Source of the DNA: an uncultured Lachnospiraceae bacterium
GTDB lineage: Bacteria > Bacillota > Clostridia > Lachnospirales > Lachnospiraceae
DNA: 64,000 bases
Direction: 5' to 3'
NCBI GenBank assembly: GCA_947631505.1
Contig: CANRLR010000008.1
Location: forward strand, 38,460-102,459
Shown here: one piece after another, positions 26,671-36,154 of the stretch
Layout of the letters: each line of letters begins with the position of its first letter
Numbering within the stretch: position 1 is the first letter of the stretch
Notes under the pieces: model-generated
What the model saw: the letters and a program-made list of their open reading frames with translations, nothing else
What the model was told of the DNA's origin: nothing
The model's database searches: none
Made by a program: the position numbers and the translations under genes

Positions 26671-27114
26671 ATGAAAAAATTTATTCAGGAATTCAAAGAG
26701 TTCGCCCTACGCGGCAATGTTATGGATTTAGCAGTCGGCGTCATTATCGGTGCTGCATTTCAGGCAATCGTTAAATCTCTGGTAAATGATATTATTACGC
26801 CAGTAATCGGATTGTTCGGCAAAATGGATTTTAAATATTTATATTTTGAAATCCGCGGAGTAAAAATCGGTTATGGAGCTTTTATTACCGAAATTCTGAA
26901 TTTTATCATTATGGCATTTGCTATTTTCCTTATGATAAAGGGATTGAATGCTTTGACTAGACTGGGCAGACGAAATAAGATAGAAGAAACGGTTGAAAAA
27001 ACAACAAGAGAATGCCCATTCTGTTGCAGTGAAATTACAATTAAGGCTGTAAAATGCCCACACTGTACTTCTGATCTGCCAGCACTTGAGGATATAGAAG
27101 CAGAATCGGAATAA
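26671..27114 (+). CDS. mscL: Large-conductance mechanosensitive channel with added zinc ribbon
   Basis: Pentameric emergency valve that opens under membrane tension after osmotic downshock. N-terminal amphipathic helix, TM1 ([17 protein letters not shown], 14-30) and TM2 (about 70-92) are typical. Instead of the usual short basic C-terminal helix alone, the protein ends with a four-cysteine zinc ribbon: CPFC at 115-118 and CPHC at 129-132. Length is 147 residues. AAGGAG lies eight bases before the ATG. The gene is followed by a terminator shared with purC. Confidence 0.95.
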   Translation: MKKFIQEFKEFALRGNVMDLAVGVIIGAAFQAIVKSLVNDIITPVIGLFGKMDFKYLYFEIRGVKIGYGAFITEILNFIIMAFAIFLMIKGLNALTRLGRRNKIEETVEKTTRECPFCCSEITIKAVKCPHCTSDLPALEDIEAESE

Positions 27115-27153
27115 GAGAATGTATTCAGCATATGCCGGACTTTCCTATACAAT

Positions 27154-27208
27154 AAAAAGCAACGTATATTAATTTGAAAAAGGTTCCATTAAATACGTTG
27201 CTTTTTTT
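27154..27208. terminator. Bidirectional terminator between mscL and purC
   Basis: AAAAAGCAACGTAT (27154-27167) pairs with ATACGTTGCTTTTT (27193-27206) around a 25-base loop that itself can pair further at its base (TTAAT/ATTAA). Two T-runs allow both directions. Confidence 0.85.
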
Positions 27209-27231
27209 GTACTTTTCTTTATCAATCCGTC

Positions 27232-28122
27232 TCAAAGCTTCTTTCCGGTAAGAAGTTCATAACCCTGCAGATATATATCAATCGTCTTATCCACAACATC
27301 CTGTGGCAGCGTCCAGTTATGTCCTTCGTGTTCTTTTAACCAGTCTCTTGCAAACTGTTTATCGAAAGAAGGCTGTCCATGACCTGGCTCATAACCCTCT
27401 GCCGGCCAGAATCGGGAACTATCCGGTGTCAGCATCTCATCACCAATCACAATGTTGCCATCTTCATCCAGACCGAACTCAAACTTAGTATCTGCAATGA
27501 TGATTCCCTTGCTCAGAGCATATTCAGCACATTTCTTATACAGAGCAATCGTATAATCGCGAAGTTTTGATGCGTACTCTTCACCCTTTCCCGGGAAATA
27601 TTTCTCTAAATGTACAATGCTCTGTTCATAAGAAATATTTTCATCATGGTCACCGATCTCCGCTTTGGTGGATGGTGTGTAAATTGGCTCCGGCAGCTTG
27701 TCCGATTCCTGCAAACCTTCTGGAAGTTTGATTCCGCAGACCGTACCGTTCTTCTTATAGCTCTCCCAGCCGCTTCCGGTAATATATCCACGTACTATAC
27801 ACTCAATTGGCAGCATTTTCAGTTTACGGCAAAGCATACTGTTTCCATCAAACTTTTCCTGCCGGAAAAACTCCGGCATGTCATTGACATCCACCGAAAT
27901 CATATGATTGGGAACAATATCCTCCGTCATGTCGAACCAAAATTTGGACATTTGGGTCAGAACAGTCCCCTTCTTTGTTACCTCGTTATTTAAAATAACA
28001 TCAAAACAACTAATGCGGTCCGTGGCAACGATAATCAGACTGTCACCATTGTCATAAATCTTACGAACTTTTCCTTCCTTCATTTCTTCTACTTCTGTCT
28101 TGTTAAAAATCTCAAAATCCAT
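27232..28122 (-). CDS. purC: SAICAR synthase (phosphoribosylaminoimidazole-succinocarboxamide synthase)
   Basis: ATP-dependent joining of aspartate to CAIR in purine synthesis. At 296 residues it is the longer form, like yeast Ade1, rather than the 240-residue Bacillus type. Motifs seen: GKVRKIYD near the N-terminus (ATP loop), SMLCRKLKMLPIECIVRGYITGSGW and the DTKFEFG / DEMLTPDSSRFW pair (catalytic and metal residues). The ATG at 28122 is nine bases after AAGGAG; an earlier frame start at 28140 contains that site. It lies 27 bases after the DUF4846 gene but is not linked to other purine genes here. Confidence 0.96.
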   Translation of the reverse strand: MDFEIFNKTEVEEMKEGKVRKIYDNGDSLIIVATDRISCFDVILNNEVTKKGTVLTQMSKFWFDMTEDIVPNHMISVDVNDMPEFFRQEKFDGNSMLCRKLKMLPIECIVRGYITGSGWESYKKNGTVCGIKLPEGLQESDKLPEPIYTPSTKAEIGDHDENISYEQSIVHLEKYFPGKGEEYASKLRDYTIALYKKCAEYALSKGIIIADTKFEFGLDEDGNIVIGDEMLTPDSSRFWPAEGYEPGHGQPSFDKQFARDWLKEHEGHNWTLPQDVVDKTIDIYLQGYELLTGKKL

Positions 28123-28149
28123 CTTGTTGTCTCCTTTCAAAATTCTTTC

Positions 28150-29142
28150 TTATTTCAAATAATTAAGACTTCTCAGACTTCCTTTCGGAAATTTATAGTC
28201 CGGTGTCTGTAATGGGTACTTGATTTCCTCCTCATAATACCAAGGATCCGATTTATGGGCAGGATTTTGTATCACATGAAATTGTTGTGCCGGTGTACCG
28301 CCCTGTGCCAGCAAAAAGGCTTTCTTTCCTTCTGCATTTTCACAAATATCCACAACCATCACAGCATGTCCCCCACTGCCGCTCTTTACAAATACGTCCC
28401 CTGCTTTCAATTTGGAAAGACTCGTCTTCTCCGACTCTTTTTCCATCGTAGCACTGCTGGTCTTCAAAAATACAGCCTGTAAATATTTTTGAAAATTCTC
28501 ATAGGACTCATCATAAGTCCCCTGCTCAATCCAGCCACTTCTCGTCCTTCCATTTAAAATACGATACCCCTCTCTCCAGCGGATATAATCCGCTTGGAAT
28601 CCATTTCCAAATTGAAAAGAAATTTGGTTATATCGTTCCTGTTTCCACAAATATTCCGCCACAACACGTTGTATGGAGGAAGTTGCCTGCTGCAAATTTA
28701 CTCTTTCTAATGGAAGTTTGAAAACAGCCACATGATTGTTCTGCTTCTCCTTTACCTGTCCGTTAAACAACTTCACCTTGGCACCATCTTTTCTCACGGA
28801 ATAGGTTCTCAAAAAAGTTGCCAGACTATTGTCTTCTGCTTTCGTTCGTTTATAGCCTGCCGGTGTCTGTATTCGGCTCTCCAAAGTCGTTCCCTGTGCC
28901 TGAATCAGTTCCATTCCGTCACCACTGACAGCACTTCCTGATATCGCACTGCCTGATGTCACACCATCCGGTACAGTTCCGCCGGAATCTGCTGTTCCAG
29001 AGTCTGCTGCCACCTTCGGTTCTTCCACCGGACTGCTCCATGCCATTGTCCTCCATAGAGGAAATAACAGAATCAATATTACTCCACCCAAAGCACCGGC
29101 AATTAATATTGCTCCTCTTTGCGTCATTCTTCCGCTTCTCAT
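28150..29142 (-). CDS. DUF4846 protein, membrane-anchored
   Basis: A 330-residue extracytoplasmic protein: one N-terminal helix (about 10-32), a low-complexity Gly/Ser/Ala linker with a repeated SGSA motif (38-75), then the DUF4846 domain of about 240 residues. The C-terminal GGHAVMVVDICENAEGKKAFLLAQGGTP segment has the cysteine-histidine-like layout of NlpC-type folds, with a conserved GHA histidine, but I cannot confirm an active peptidase. GAGGG lies four bases before the ATG. The substrate is unknown; a role in envelope turnover is only a guess. Confidence 0.8.
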   Translation of the reverse strand: MRSGRMTQRGAILIAGALGGVILILLFPLWRTMAWSSPVEEPKVAADSGTADSGGTVPDGVTSGSAISGSAVSGDGMELIQAQGTTLESRIQTPAGYKRTKAEDNSLATFLRTYSVRKDGAKVKLFNGQVKEKQNNHVAVFKLPLERVNLQQATSSIQRVVAEYLWKQERYNQISFQFGNGFQADYIRWREGYRILNGRTRSGWIEQGTYDESYENFQKYLQAVFLKTSSATMEKESEKTSLSKLKAGDVFVKSGSGGHAVMVVDICENAEGKKAFLLAQGGTPAQQFHVIQNPAHKSDPWYYEEEIKYPLQTPDYKFPKGSLRSLNYLK

Positions 29143-29260
29143 CTTTCCCTCATTTCTATCTTCTTGTACTGTTTTTACTTGATACCTCTACTGTTTGATA
29201 ATGCCCGACCGCATTGCCATATGAAGATTATATCAAATCACGCTTATTTTTCAAGAGATA

Positions 29261-30751
29261 TTATTGTGCCTCTCTTACGATCTGTTCGGCCAAAGCCAAA
29301 TAATTTGCTTGTTCTGCCTGATGTATACGTCCGATTTCATATTTCCGAAGCGCTTCTGTTGTTTTTTCCCCTATGCTGTAAAATATTTTTTCATCCATTC
29401 CATATATTATATTTCTATTTAATTTTCTTGCATTTTTCTCCTGTTCTTGTAAAATGCAGTCCATGAACCGCCTTACTGAAGAAGCACAAGTAAAAATAAT
29501 TCCCGCATAATCCTCTAATGCCCGTGGCAGCTCAAACACCACTTCACAATTTTCATATACCACACATTCGTTGAATTGACAGCACCCCTGTAATGCTTTC
29601 TTCCAGTTGCTGCTCACTTGTTCTGCCCGGAAATACAATACCCGTTCTTCCGGACTCACATTTCGTTTTAATTTTTCTGCCAAGGCAGCACTTGTATATT
29701 TCTCAGGTATTAAATCTATCTTTAATCTATGTCTTTTTAAGTATCTTGCCGTACTTTCTCCGATTACTGCAATCTTCTTTCCTTTAAAAATGTCCAGACC
29801 CGATAACCGAATCAATCCCTCAATTCCATGTCTGCTCGTAAACACAAACCAGTCTGCTTCTTTTAGGATGGATAAGTCCCGATCACAGCCTTTATAACGA
29901 ATTTCTCCCACCTGCAGTTCATCCACAGGAACTCCCTGTCCTCTCAGAATTTTAGCAAGTTCTGTTTCTCCCTGTCCGATTTTAGGCAGTAAATACTTTT
30001 TCTTTAAAGCTGCATTTAATCTTTCATGTAATTTCACCACGTCTCCTACCACAATAATGGCAGGCGATGTAATTCCTCTTTCCCCTGTTTTCTGCTCAAT
30101 ATTTTCTAAACTTCCCACCACGCACTGCTGTTCCGGCATTGTGCCATGGGAAATAACAGCCACCCTCTGAGCCGGCGGCATCCCAGCATCCATCAGATGA
30201 TCTGCGATTTCTCCCAGTTTACTCAATCCCATCAAAAATATGCAGGTTTCTTTTCCTTTTGCCAGAGCATCAAAATCAATATCTGCCAGTTCATCTCTTC
30301 GGTTATGGGCTGTCACTACATGAAAACCGCCGGATACTCCCCGATGGGTGATGGGGATTCCCGCATAAGCCGGTGCCGCCACGGCAGAAGTTACACCGGG
30401 AACAACTTCAAAAGAAATCCCATGTTCCAGCAAATACAAGGCTTCTTCTCCCCCTCGTCCAAAGACATAAGGATCCCCGCCCTTTAACCGTATTACCGTA
30501 TTATATTGCAAAGCCTTGTCCACAAGAAGGGCATTTATGTCTTCCTGTTTCAAGGTATGATGGTGATTTTTCTTTCCCACATAAATGCACTCACAGCTGT
30601 CCGGAACTTCTTTCAGCAATTCCTCGGACACCAAACGGTCATAGACTACACATTCTGCCCGCTGAAGGAGTTTGTACCCCCGCAATGTAATCAGTTCCGC
30701 AGCCCCCGGCCCGGCACCTACCAGATAGACGCACCCTTTGCCCTGTTTCAT
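29261..30751 (-). CDS. cobA-hemD: Uroporphyrinogen-III methyltransferase/synthase fusion
   Basis: Two consecutive steps in one protein of 496 residues. The C-terminal half (about 255-496) is uroporphyrinogen-III synthase (TSRHGIEGLIRLS, YFRAEQVS) and closes the ring; the N-terminal half (1-245) is the SAM-dependent methyltransferase that turns it into precorrin-2, with GAGPGAAELITLRG, GDPYVFGRGGEE and GITSPAIIVVG as its motifs. The start codon overlaps the hemC stop by four bases (ATGA). Last gene of the siroheme operon. Confidence 0.96.
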   Translation of the reverse strand: MKQGKGCVYLVGAGPGAAELITLRGYKLLQRAECVVYDRLVSEELLKEVPDSCECIYVGKKNHHHTLKQEDINALLVDKALQYNTVIRLKGGDPYVFGRGGEEALYLLEHGISFEVVPGVTSAVAAPAYAGIPITHRGVSGGFHVVTAHNRRDELADIDFDALAKGKETCIFLMGLSKLGEIADHLMDAGMPPAQRVAVISHGTMPEQQCVVGSLENIEQKTGERGITSPAIIVVGDVVKLHERLNAALKKKYLLPKIGQGETELAKILRGQGVPVDELQVGEIRYKGCDRDLSILKEADWFVFTSRHGIEGLIRLSGLDIFKGKKIAVIGESTARYLKRHRLKIDLIPEKYTSAALAEKLKRNVSPEERVLYFRAEQVSSNWKKALQGCCQFNECVVYENCEVVFELPRALEDYAGIIFTCASSVRRFMDCILQEQEKNARKLNRNIIYGMDEKIFYSIGEKTTEALRKYEIGRIHQAEQANYLALAEQIVREAQ

Positions 30752-31632
30752 TTCATCTGCTCCTTTATATTTTGGATTGTTTTTTCCAGTATTTCCTCTG
30801 CCCCTTCTCCCATTACCTCAGAAAAAGCCAACGGATTCCCTGTTTCTGTCCCGAACATAGCAAGAAGCCGATATGTTTTCCCAGACAGTTTTTTACAGCT
30901 TGCTCCCACTGGTGCATGGCATCCGCCTCCCACCGCCTCCATATACGCCCGTTCTAAGGAAGCTGTCATATGGCTTTCTTCATCCCATAAAGCATCTATC
31001 TTTTCTTTCAATTGCACATTATCCGCTGCCACTTCCAATGCCAGTACCCCCTGTGCAGGTGCCGGAATCATTTCCTCTTCCTTAAGATACTGTGTAATGA
31101 CTGCTTGCATTCCCAACCGATGAAGTCCGGCTGCAGCAAGAACAATACCATCCAGCTTTTCCTCCTTCATCTTCCGCAATCTGGTATCTATATTTCCCCG
31201 GATTCCTACAATCTTCAAATCCGGCCGGATTCTCTCAAGTTGTACTTTTCTTCGGATACTGCCTGTCCCGATTACCGCTCCCTCCGGCAGCTCAGAAAGT
31301 TCTTTTTTTTCACGCAGAATCAACACATCCCGGTTATCCTCCCGGCCCCATGTCCTGGTAAAAATCAGACCGGCTGCCGGTTCCGGCATATCCTTCATAC
31401 TGTGAACAGCAATCTGAATTTCATCCTGCAGAAGTTTTTCTTCAATTTCTCGAACAAATATCCCTTTTCCGCCAATTTCATTCAGTGGTCTATCCTGAAT
31501 TCTATCTCCCGCCGTACGTATGACACAGATTTCACATGACAGCTCCGGGTACGCTTCTTCCAACTTCTCCTTCACATGTTCTGCTTGCGCCAATGCCAGC
31601 TTCGAACCTCTCGTTCCGATTTTTATTTTCAT
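30748..31632 (-). CDS. hemC: Porphobilinogen deaminase (hydroxymethylbilane synthase)
   Basis: Joins four porphobilinogens into hydroxymethylbilane. The 294 residues match the family. Seen: IGTRGSKLALAQA at the N-terminus, the catalytic aspartate in HSMKDMPE, and GGGCHAPVGA with the cysteine that carries the dipyrromethane cofactor. The gene lies eight bases after hemA and overlaps the next gene by four, so expression is tightly coupled. Confidence 0.97.
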   Translation of the reverse strand: MKIKIGTRGSKLALAQAEHVKEKLEEAYPELSCEICVIRTAGDRIQDRPLNEIGGKGIFVREIEEKLLQDEIQIAVHSMKDMPEPAAGLIFTRTWGREDNRDVLILREKKELSELPEGAVIGTGSIRRKVQLERIRPDLKIVGIRGNIDTRLRKMKEEKLDGIVLAAAGLHRLGMQAVITQYLKEEEMIPAPAQGVLALEVAADNVQLKEKIDALWDEESHMTASLERAYMEAVGGGCHAPVGASCKKLSGKTYRLLAMFGTETGNPLAFSEVMGEGAEEILEKTIQNIKEQMK

Positions 31633-31640
31633 AACTGCTC

Positions 31641-32936
31641 CTATTCCTCTATCTGAAACAAATGCTGTATCATTTGCTTGTACCTTTCCTGTTCCTCCCT
31701 TGTATCCAGCTGCTTCAATTCCTGGATCGGTTCCCGTAAAAGCCGCTGCAAGGAGGCATTGAGTACCTTTTTTACTATTTTCTGCTCCCGGCTGCTCAAA
31801 TCCAGTTTCCGGTTCAAATAGTCATAGCTGTCCCCCACGATGTCATGACAGCGCTTCTGTAAGGATTCTATCGTATTATCCATATGGCTCGCCTTGAGCC
31901 ATTCCTGTGTATCCTGTACTGCCGTTTGGATAAACTGTTCACTCTCCTTCGCCAGCTGCTCCCGTTCTTTCCGGTTCTCATCGGATATCTGCTGCAGGGT
32001 ATCTAAATTAATAACGGATACTCCTTGACACTGTTCTAATTCCTTATCTACATCCCTTGGCGCTGCCAGATCAAGAAACGTGATTTCTTTCTCTTCTGGT
32101 AACGTTTCTTTGTAGTCTTCCAGACGGATGACAAGATGCGGGGAAGCTGTAGCCGTAACAACAATATCACAACCTTTCATCGTTTCATACCGTGCACTAT
32201 ATTCCACAATGTGAATCTGCGGAAAGGACTCCATTAATTCTTTCGCATGACGATAGGTCCGGCTGCCCACAAAAATCTCCCCCGCACCATATTCTACTAA
32301 ATACGTCAGTGCCAGAGCCGCCGTTTTTCCACTGCCTATCAAAAGGACTGTTTTTCCGCATATTCCGCAGGTCTTCTCCAAACACTGTATCCCTACATAG
32401 CTGACCGACAATGGCTTTTCACTAATCTTATATATAGTTTTAACTTCTTTTGCACAGGTAATGCTATCCCGTACAATTTTATTTAACTCTTTTCCTGTAT
32501 ATCCCATCGTACGGGAAAAATCCATCGCATCCCCCACTTGTCCTAAAATTTGGTCCTCTCCCAGTACAAGAGATTCCAATCCGGCTGTCACACGAAAAAG
32601 ATACGCCAGTGCCATTTCCCCCTGCATCATCCGAATATATTCACGAATATTCACCTCCGGAAATGCATTCTCATAACATTGTCGTACCTGCTCAAGAACC
32701 GGCTTATCATTGTTCTGTTCCGCCGTTTTCCCATTTTCAATTTTTCCCACGGACGAAAAGAAGAAAACCTCACTGCGGTTACAAGTGGATAGCACCATGC
32801 ATTGTTCCACGCCGATTTTCTGCAATTCCTTCCACAATTCTATCTTTTTAGAATCGGTGAAGGAAACAAGTTCCCTCACCGATAATGGTGTTTCCTGATA
32901 ACGAACACCGACATAGCCAAAATTTAAGTCTTCCAT
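31641..32936 (-). CDS. hemA: Glutamyl-tRNA reductase
   Basis: First committed step of the C5 pathway: NADPH-dependent reduction of glutamyl-tRNA(Glu) to glutamate-1-semialdehyde. 431 residues. The catalytic cysteine is in STCNRSEVFF (about 50), GLESLVLGEDQILGQV is the conserved active-site stretch, and IGSGKTAALAL the NADPH-binding loop. The N-terminal half carries an extra low-complexity insertion around residues 62-75. Its start overlaps the stop of the upstream reductase gene by one base. No heme-specific gene (hemE, hemH) is present, so flux here is aimed at siroheme. Confidence 0.95.
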   Translation of the reverse strand: MEDLNFGYVGVRYQETPLSVRELVSFTDSKKIELWKELQKIGVEQCMVLSTCNRSEVFFFSSVGKIENGKTAEQNNDKPVLEQVRQCYENAFPEVNIREYIRMMQGEMALAYLFRVTAGLESLVLGEDQILGQVGDAMDFSRTMGYTGKELNKIVRDSITCAKEVKTIYKISEKPLSVSYVGIQCLEKTCGICGKTVLLIGSGKTAALALTYLVEYGAGEIFVGSRTYRHAKELMESFPQIHIVEYSARYETMKGCDIVVTATASPHLVIRLEDYKETLPEEKEITFLDLAAPRDVDKELEQCQGVSVINLDTLQQISDENRKEREQLAKESEQFIQTAVQDTQEWLKASHMDNTIESLQKRCHDIVGDSYDYLNRKLDLSSREQKIVKKVLNASLQRLLREPIQELKQLDTREEQERYKQMIQHLFQIEE

Positions 32937-33856
32937 CAGTCTGCCAAAATCTCTTCTTTTCTCTCTAACAATTCATTGGAAAGCAAAAGCTTCTCTGTTT
33001 CCTCAAATCCGATTCGCGCAATCGTATCGGCAAAACGCTCTCCTGCCTGTCCCTTATCGCGGAACAACAGAATTGCTTTCTCTACCATGTCCAGAACCTC
33101 CTCTTCCGAAGTAAAGATTTTGGATAATGCCTGCCCATGAGCCGTTTTCTTGCCCCAGCGTCCGCCGACATATACCTTAAAGCCCGGTACAGCACCATCG
33201 TTTACATGGAATGGACAGAACTTGATACAACGTCCGCAGTTATTACAAATATTTTCATCAATCTGAATTTTACCGTCTACTACTTTTGCCGCATGCATTG
33301 GACATTTTAACTCGATCTGACATTTCCCACATCCTTTGCACAATTCTTTGTCATGGGCACGGACCATCTGTCCCACAATACCAAGGTCATTCAAGTCAGG
33401 TTTTACACAATTATTCGGACATCCACCGGTTGCAATTTTAAATTTGTGCGGCAGTTTCACATCCCCATATCCTTTATAAAAGCGCTCATGGATTTTTTCG
33501 GACAAAGCATATGTATCATATAATCCATACTGGCAGGTTGTACCCTTGCATGACACAATAGGACGAATTTTAGCTCCTGTGCCACCTGTTTCTAATCCTG
33601 CTCTGGCAATATACTGCCGGAATGATTCAATATTGTCATAATGAACCCCTTTTACCTCTACCGTAAGACGGGTAGTAAATACCATCTCTCCCGTTCCGTA
33701 TTTCTCAGCTGCCTCTGCAATTACCTTCGCCTGTTCCGCTGTAATTTTACCATTCACCGTAATGACACGGATATTGAACAGATCTGTTCCCTTATTATTC
33801 AGACATCCCATTGCCTTTACACGTTTTATATCTTCTTCATTTATTGTACAAGCCAT
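32936..33856 (-). CDS. Siroheme/4Fe-4S sulfite or nitrite reductase-like protein with ferredoxin domain
   Basis: A 306-residue protein. The N-terminal part (about 25-75, IRVITVNGKITAEQAKVIAE) is a ferredoxin-like half-domain of sulfite/nitrite reductases. The siroheme-[4Fe-4S] ligands are CKGTTCQYG (about 103-111) and GGCPNNC (about 145-151). Residues about 168-215 add two 4Fe-4S clusters (CKGCGKCQIELKCP and CNNCGRCIKFCPF). It resembles anaerobic sulfite reductase subunit C and small reductases of unknown substrate in Clostridia. Its place inside the siroheme operon fits: the operon makes its cofactor. No AsrA/AsrB partner is visible. Confidence 0.9.
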   Translation of the reverse strand: MACTINEEDIKRVKAMGCLNNKGTDLFNIRVITVNGKITAEQAKVIAEAAEKYGTGEMVFTTRLTVEVKGVHYDNIESFRQYIARAGLETGGTGAKIRPIVSCKGTTCQYGLYDTYALSEKIHERFYKGYGDVKLPHKFKIATGGCPNNCVKPDLNDLGIVGQMVRAHDKELCKGCGKCQIELKCPMHAAKVVDGKIQIDENICNNCGRCIKFCPFHVNDGAVPGFKVYVGGRWGKKTAHGQALSKIFTSEEEVLDMVEKAILLFRDKGQAGERFADTIARIGFEETEKLLLSNELLERKEEILAD

Positions 33857-33887
33857 CCCTTCTCCTCCTGTCTTTTCCCTTTACTTT

Positions 33888-35189
33888 TCAAATCAGTTCC
33901 ATTCTATCATTTATTTTTTTATCTGTAAAGAATTCTTTCATCGCAAAAATGGTTTTCTGTATATCCTCTTCACTATGAGCATCCGACACAAACATAGCCT
34001 CGAACTGTGCCGGTGCCAGATAAATTCCATGCCCGAGCATATATCTGAAATACTCCGCGTATGCATCCGTATCAGAGGATACGGCTCCTTCATAGTCTTT
34101 CACCGTCTCAGGAGTAAAGAAAATGCTCATAAGCGAACCAATCTGATTCACCGAAATGATACCATTCCCCACCTCTCTTACCGTCTCTGCCAACAGTTCC
34201 GTCTTTTTCTCCAAACGATTATAGATATTTATATCCTGTTTTAATATTTTTAATGTCTCAATTCCTGCTGTCGTGGCAATCGGATTTCCAGACAAAGTCC
34301 CTGCCTGATAAACCGGCCCCACAGGAGATACCATATCCATAATTTCTTTTCTTCCGCCATAAGCACCGATCGGCATTCCTCCACCAACAATTTTCCCTAA
34401 CGTGGTCAGATCCGGCATGACACCATAATATTGCTGTGCTCCGCCCAGTGCCAGACGAAATCCCGTAATTACTTCATCAAATATTAAAAGTGAGCCATTC
34501 TTTTTCGTAATATCACGAAGAAAGGGAAGAAATCCCTCCTCCGGCAGCACAACTCCCATATTCGCCGCCACCGGTTCTACAAGAACGGCTGCAATCTCAC
34601 CCTCATTTTCCTCAAATAATCGTTCTACTGAAGATTGGTCATTATAAGAAGCCACCAACGTATTTTTTGTATAATCCGCCGGGACCCCTGCACTATCCGG
34701 CACCGATGTCGTGAGTGCTGCCGAGCCCGCCTTTACGAGCAGACCATCCGAATGACCATGATAGCATCCACGGAATTTTATAATTTTATCCCTGCCGGTA
34801 AATCCCCTTGCCACACGTATTGCACTCATGACCGCTTCTGTTCCTGAACTGACAAGCCGGTTTACCGGCATGGATGGAATTAAATCTGCAATTAATTCTG
34901 CTAACTCCAGTTCTTTTTCTGTCGGAGCACCATACGTCAGCCCCTTTTCACAGGCTTTCTGCACGGCTTCTATTACTTGCGGATGTGCATGTCCCAATAT
35001 TCCGGGCCCCCATGAACATACGTAATCAATATATTCCTTTCCGTCCACATCTATTATATAGGATCCCTTTGCCGATTCAATAAACCGCGGAGACATCCCT
35101 ACCGAGCCAAAAGCACGGACCGGACTGTTTACTCCGCCGGGAATACATTTCTTTGCTTTTTCAAATAACAATTCTGATTTTGTCTTCAT
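33888..35189 (-). CDS. hemL: Glutamate-1-semialdehyde 2,1-aminomutase
   Basis: PLP enzyme converting glutamate-1-semialdehyde to 5-aminolevulinate. 433 residues. Seen: PGGVNSPVRAFG at the N-terminus, FRGCYHGHSD, FDEVITGFR and TLGKIVGGGMPIGAYGG with the PLP lysine. The ATG at 35189 overlaps the hemB stop (ATGA) and follows AGGAGG by four bases; the longer frame is not supported. Confidence 0.97.
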   Translation of the reverse strand: MKTKSELLFEKAKKCIPGGVNSPVRAFGSVGMSPRFIESAKGSYIIDVDGKEYIDYVCSWGPGILGHAHPQVIEAVQKACEKGLTYGAPTEKELELAELIADLIPSMPVNRLVSSGTEAVMSAIRVARGFTGRDKIIKFRGCYHGHSDGLLVKAGSAALTTSVPDSAGVPADYTKNTLVASYNDQSSVERLFEENEGEIAAVLVEPVAANMGVVLPEEGFLPFLRDITKKNGSLLIFDEVITGFRLALGGAQQYYGVMPDLTTLGKIVGGGMPIGAYGGRKEIMDMVSPVGPVYQAGTLSGNPIATTAGIETLKILKQDINIYNRLEKKTELLAETVREVGNGIISVNQIGSLMSIFFTPETVKDYEGAVSSDTDAYAEYFRYMLGHGIYLAPAQFEAMFVSDAHSEEDIQKTIFAMKEFFTDKKINDRMELI

Positions 35190-36154
35190 GCGTCCTCCTT
35201 CAGCCACCTTGCCACATCTAAAGCATGATAGGTTATAATCATTTTGGCTCCTGCACGCTTGAAGGCAATCATATTTTCCATTACTATCTTTTTCTCGTCA
35301 ATCCAGCCATTTGCCGCTGCCGCCTTTACCATAGCATATTCTCCACTGACATTATATGCCACGACCGGAATATTAAATTTTCTTTTAATCTCCTTTATTA
35401 TGTCCAGATATGCCATAGCAGGCTTTGCAATGATGAAATCCGCTCCCTCTGCGATATCCTGTTCCACTTCCCGCATCGCTTCCTCTCCATTGGCAGAATC
35501 CATCTGATACGTTCTGCGGTCACCAAACCCCGGTGCGGAATGGGCAGCATCCCGAAATGGTCCATAATAAGCAGAAGCAAACTTGGCACTATAAGACAGA
35601 ATCGGTGTATATAAAAATCCCTCTTCATCTAATGCCTGCCGGATTGCTCCTACTCTTTTGTCCATCATATCACTGGGAGCAATGATGTCTGCTCCTGCCC
35701 TTGCATATGCCACCGCAGCTTTCGATAGGAGCGGTAAAGTTTCATCATTTCGTATCACCCCATCACATACCAGCCCGCAGTGTCCATGAGACGTATACTC
35801 ACAAAGACATACATCTGCTATAATAAGAAGATTCTCATACCGTTCCCGAATAAAGCGAATCGCCTGTGGAACAATTCCATTTTCATCATACGCACCACTT
35901 CCCATTTCATCTTTATGTGCCGGAATGCCAAACAATAGAACCGCTGGAATTTCTGCATCTACTACCCGGTCTATTTCCTCCGGCAGCCGGTCCAATGAAT
36001 ACTGATAAATCCCCGGCATAGATTCTACCAGATTGCAAATATTTTCTCCCTCCCTTACAAATACCGGATAAATCAATTCATCTGCTCTGACATGATTTTC
36101 CCGTACCATATTCCGTAAAGTTTCCTTCATCCGCAGCCTTCTTGTCCGTTCCAC
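35186..36154 (-). CDS. hemB: Delta-aminolevulinic acid dehydratase (porphobilinogen synthase)
   Basis: Condenses two 5-aminolevulinates into porphobilinogen. 322 residues. The zinc site is visible as DVCLCEYTSHGHCG, and the two active-site lysines in FIIAKPAMAYLD and the later YAMVKAAAANGW. A GTG start at 36154 is chosen because the N-terminus then reads RTRRLRMKETLRNMVRE, as in other HemB proteins; AAAGGAAATG lies ten bases before. This makes the gene overlap the end of the upstream gene by 77 bases in another frame, a long but plausible coupling. Confidence 0.95.
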   Translation of the reverse strand: MERTRRLRMKETLRNMVRENHVRADELIYPVFVREGENICNLVESMPGIYQYSLDRLPEEIDRVVDAEIPAVLLFGIPAHKDEMGSGAYDENGIVPQAIRFIRERYENLLIIADVCLCEYTSHGHCGLVCDGVIRNDETLPLLSKAAVAYARAGADIIAPSDMMDKRVGAIRQALDEEGFLYTPILSYSAKFASAYYGPFRDAAHSAPGFGDRRTYQMDSANGEEAMREVEQDIAEGADFIIAKPAMAYLDIIKEIKRKFNIPVVAYNVSGEYAMVKAAAANGWIDEKKIVMENMIAFKRAGAKMIITYHALDVARWLKEDA

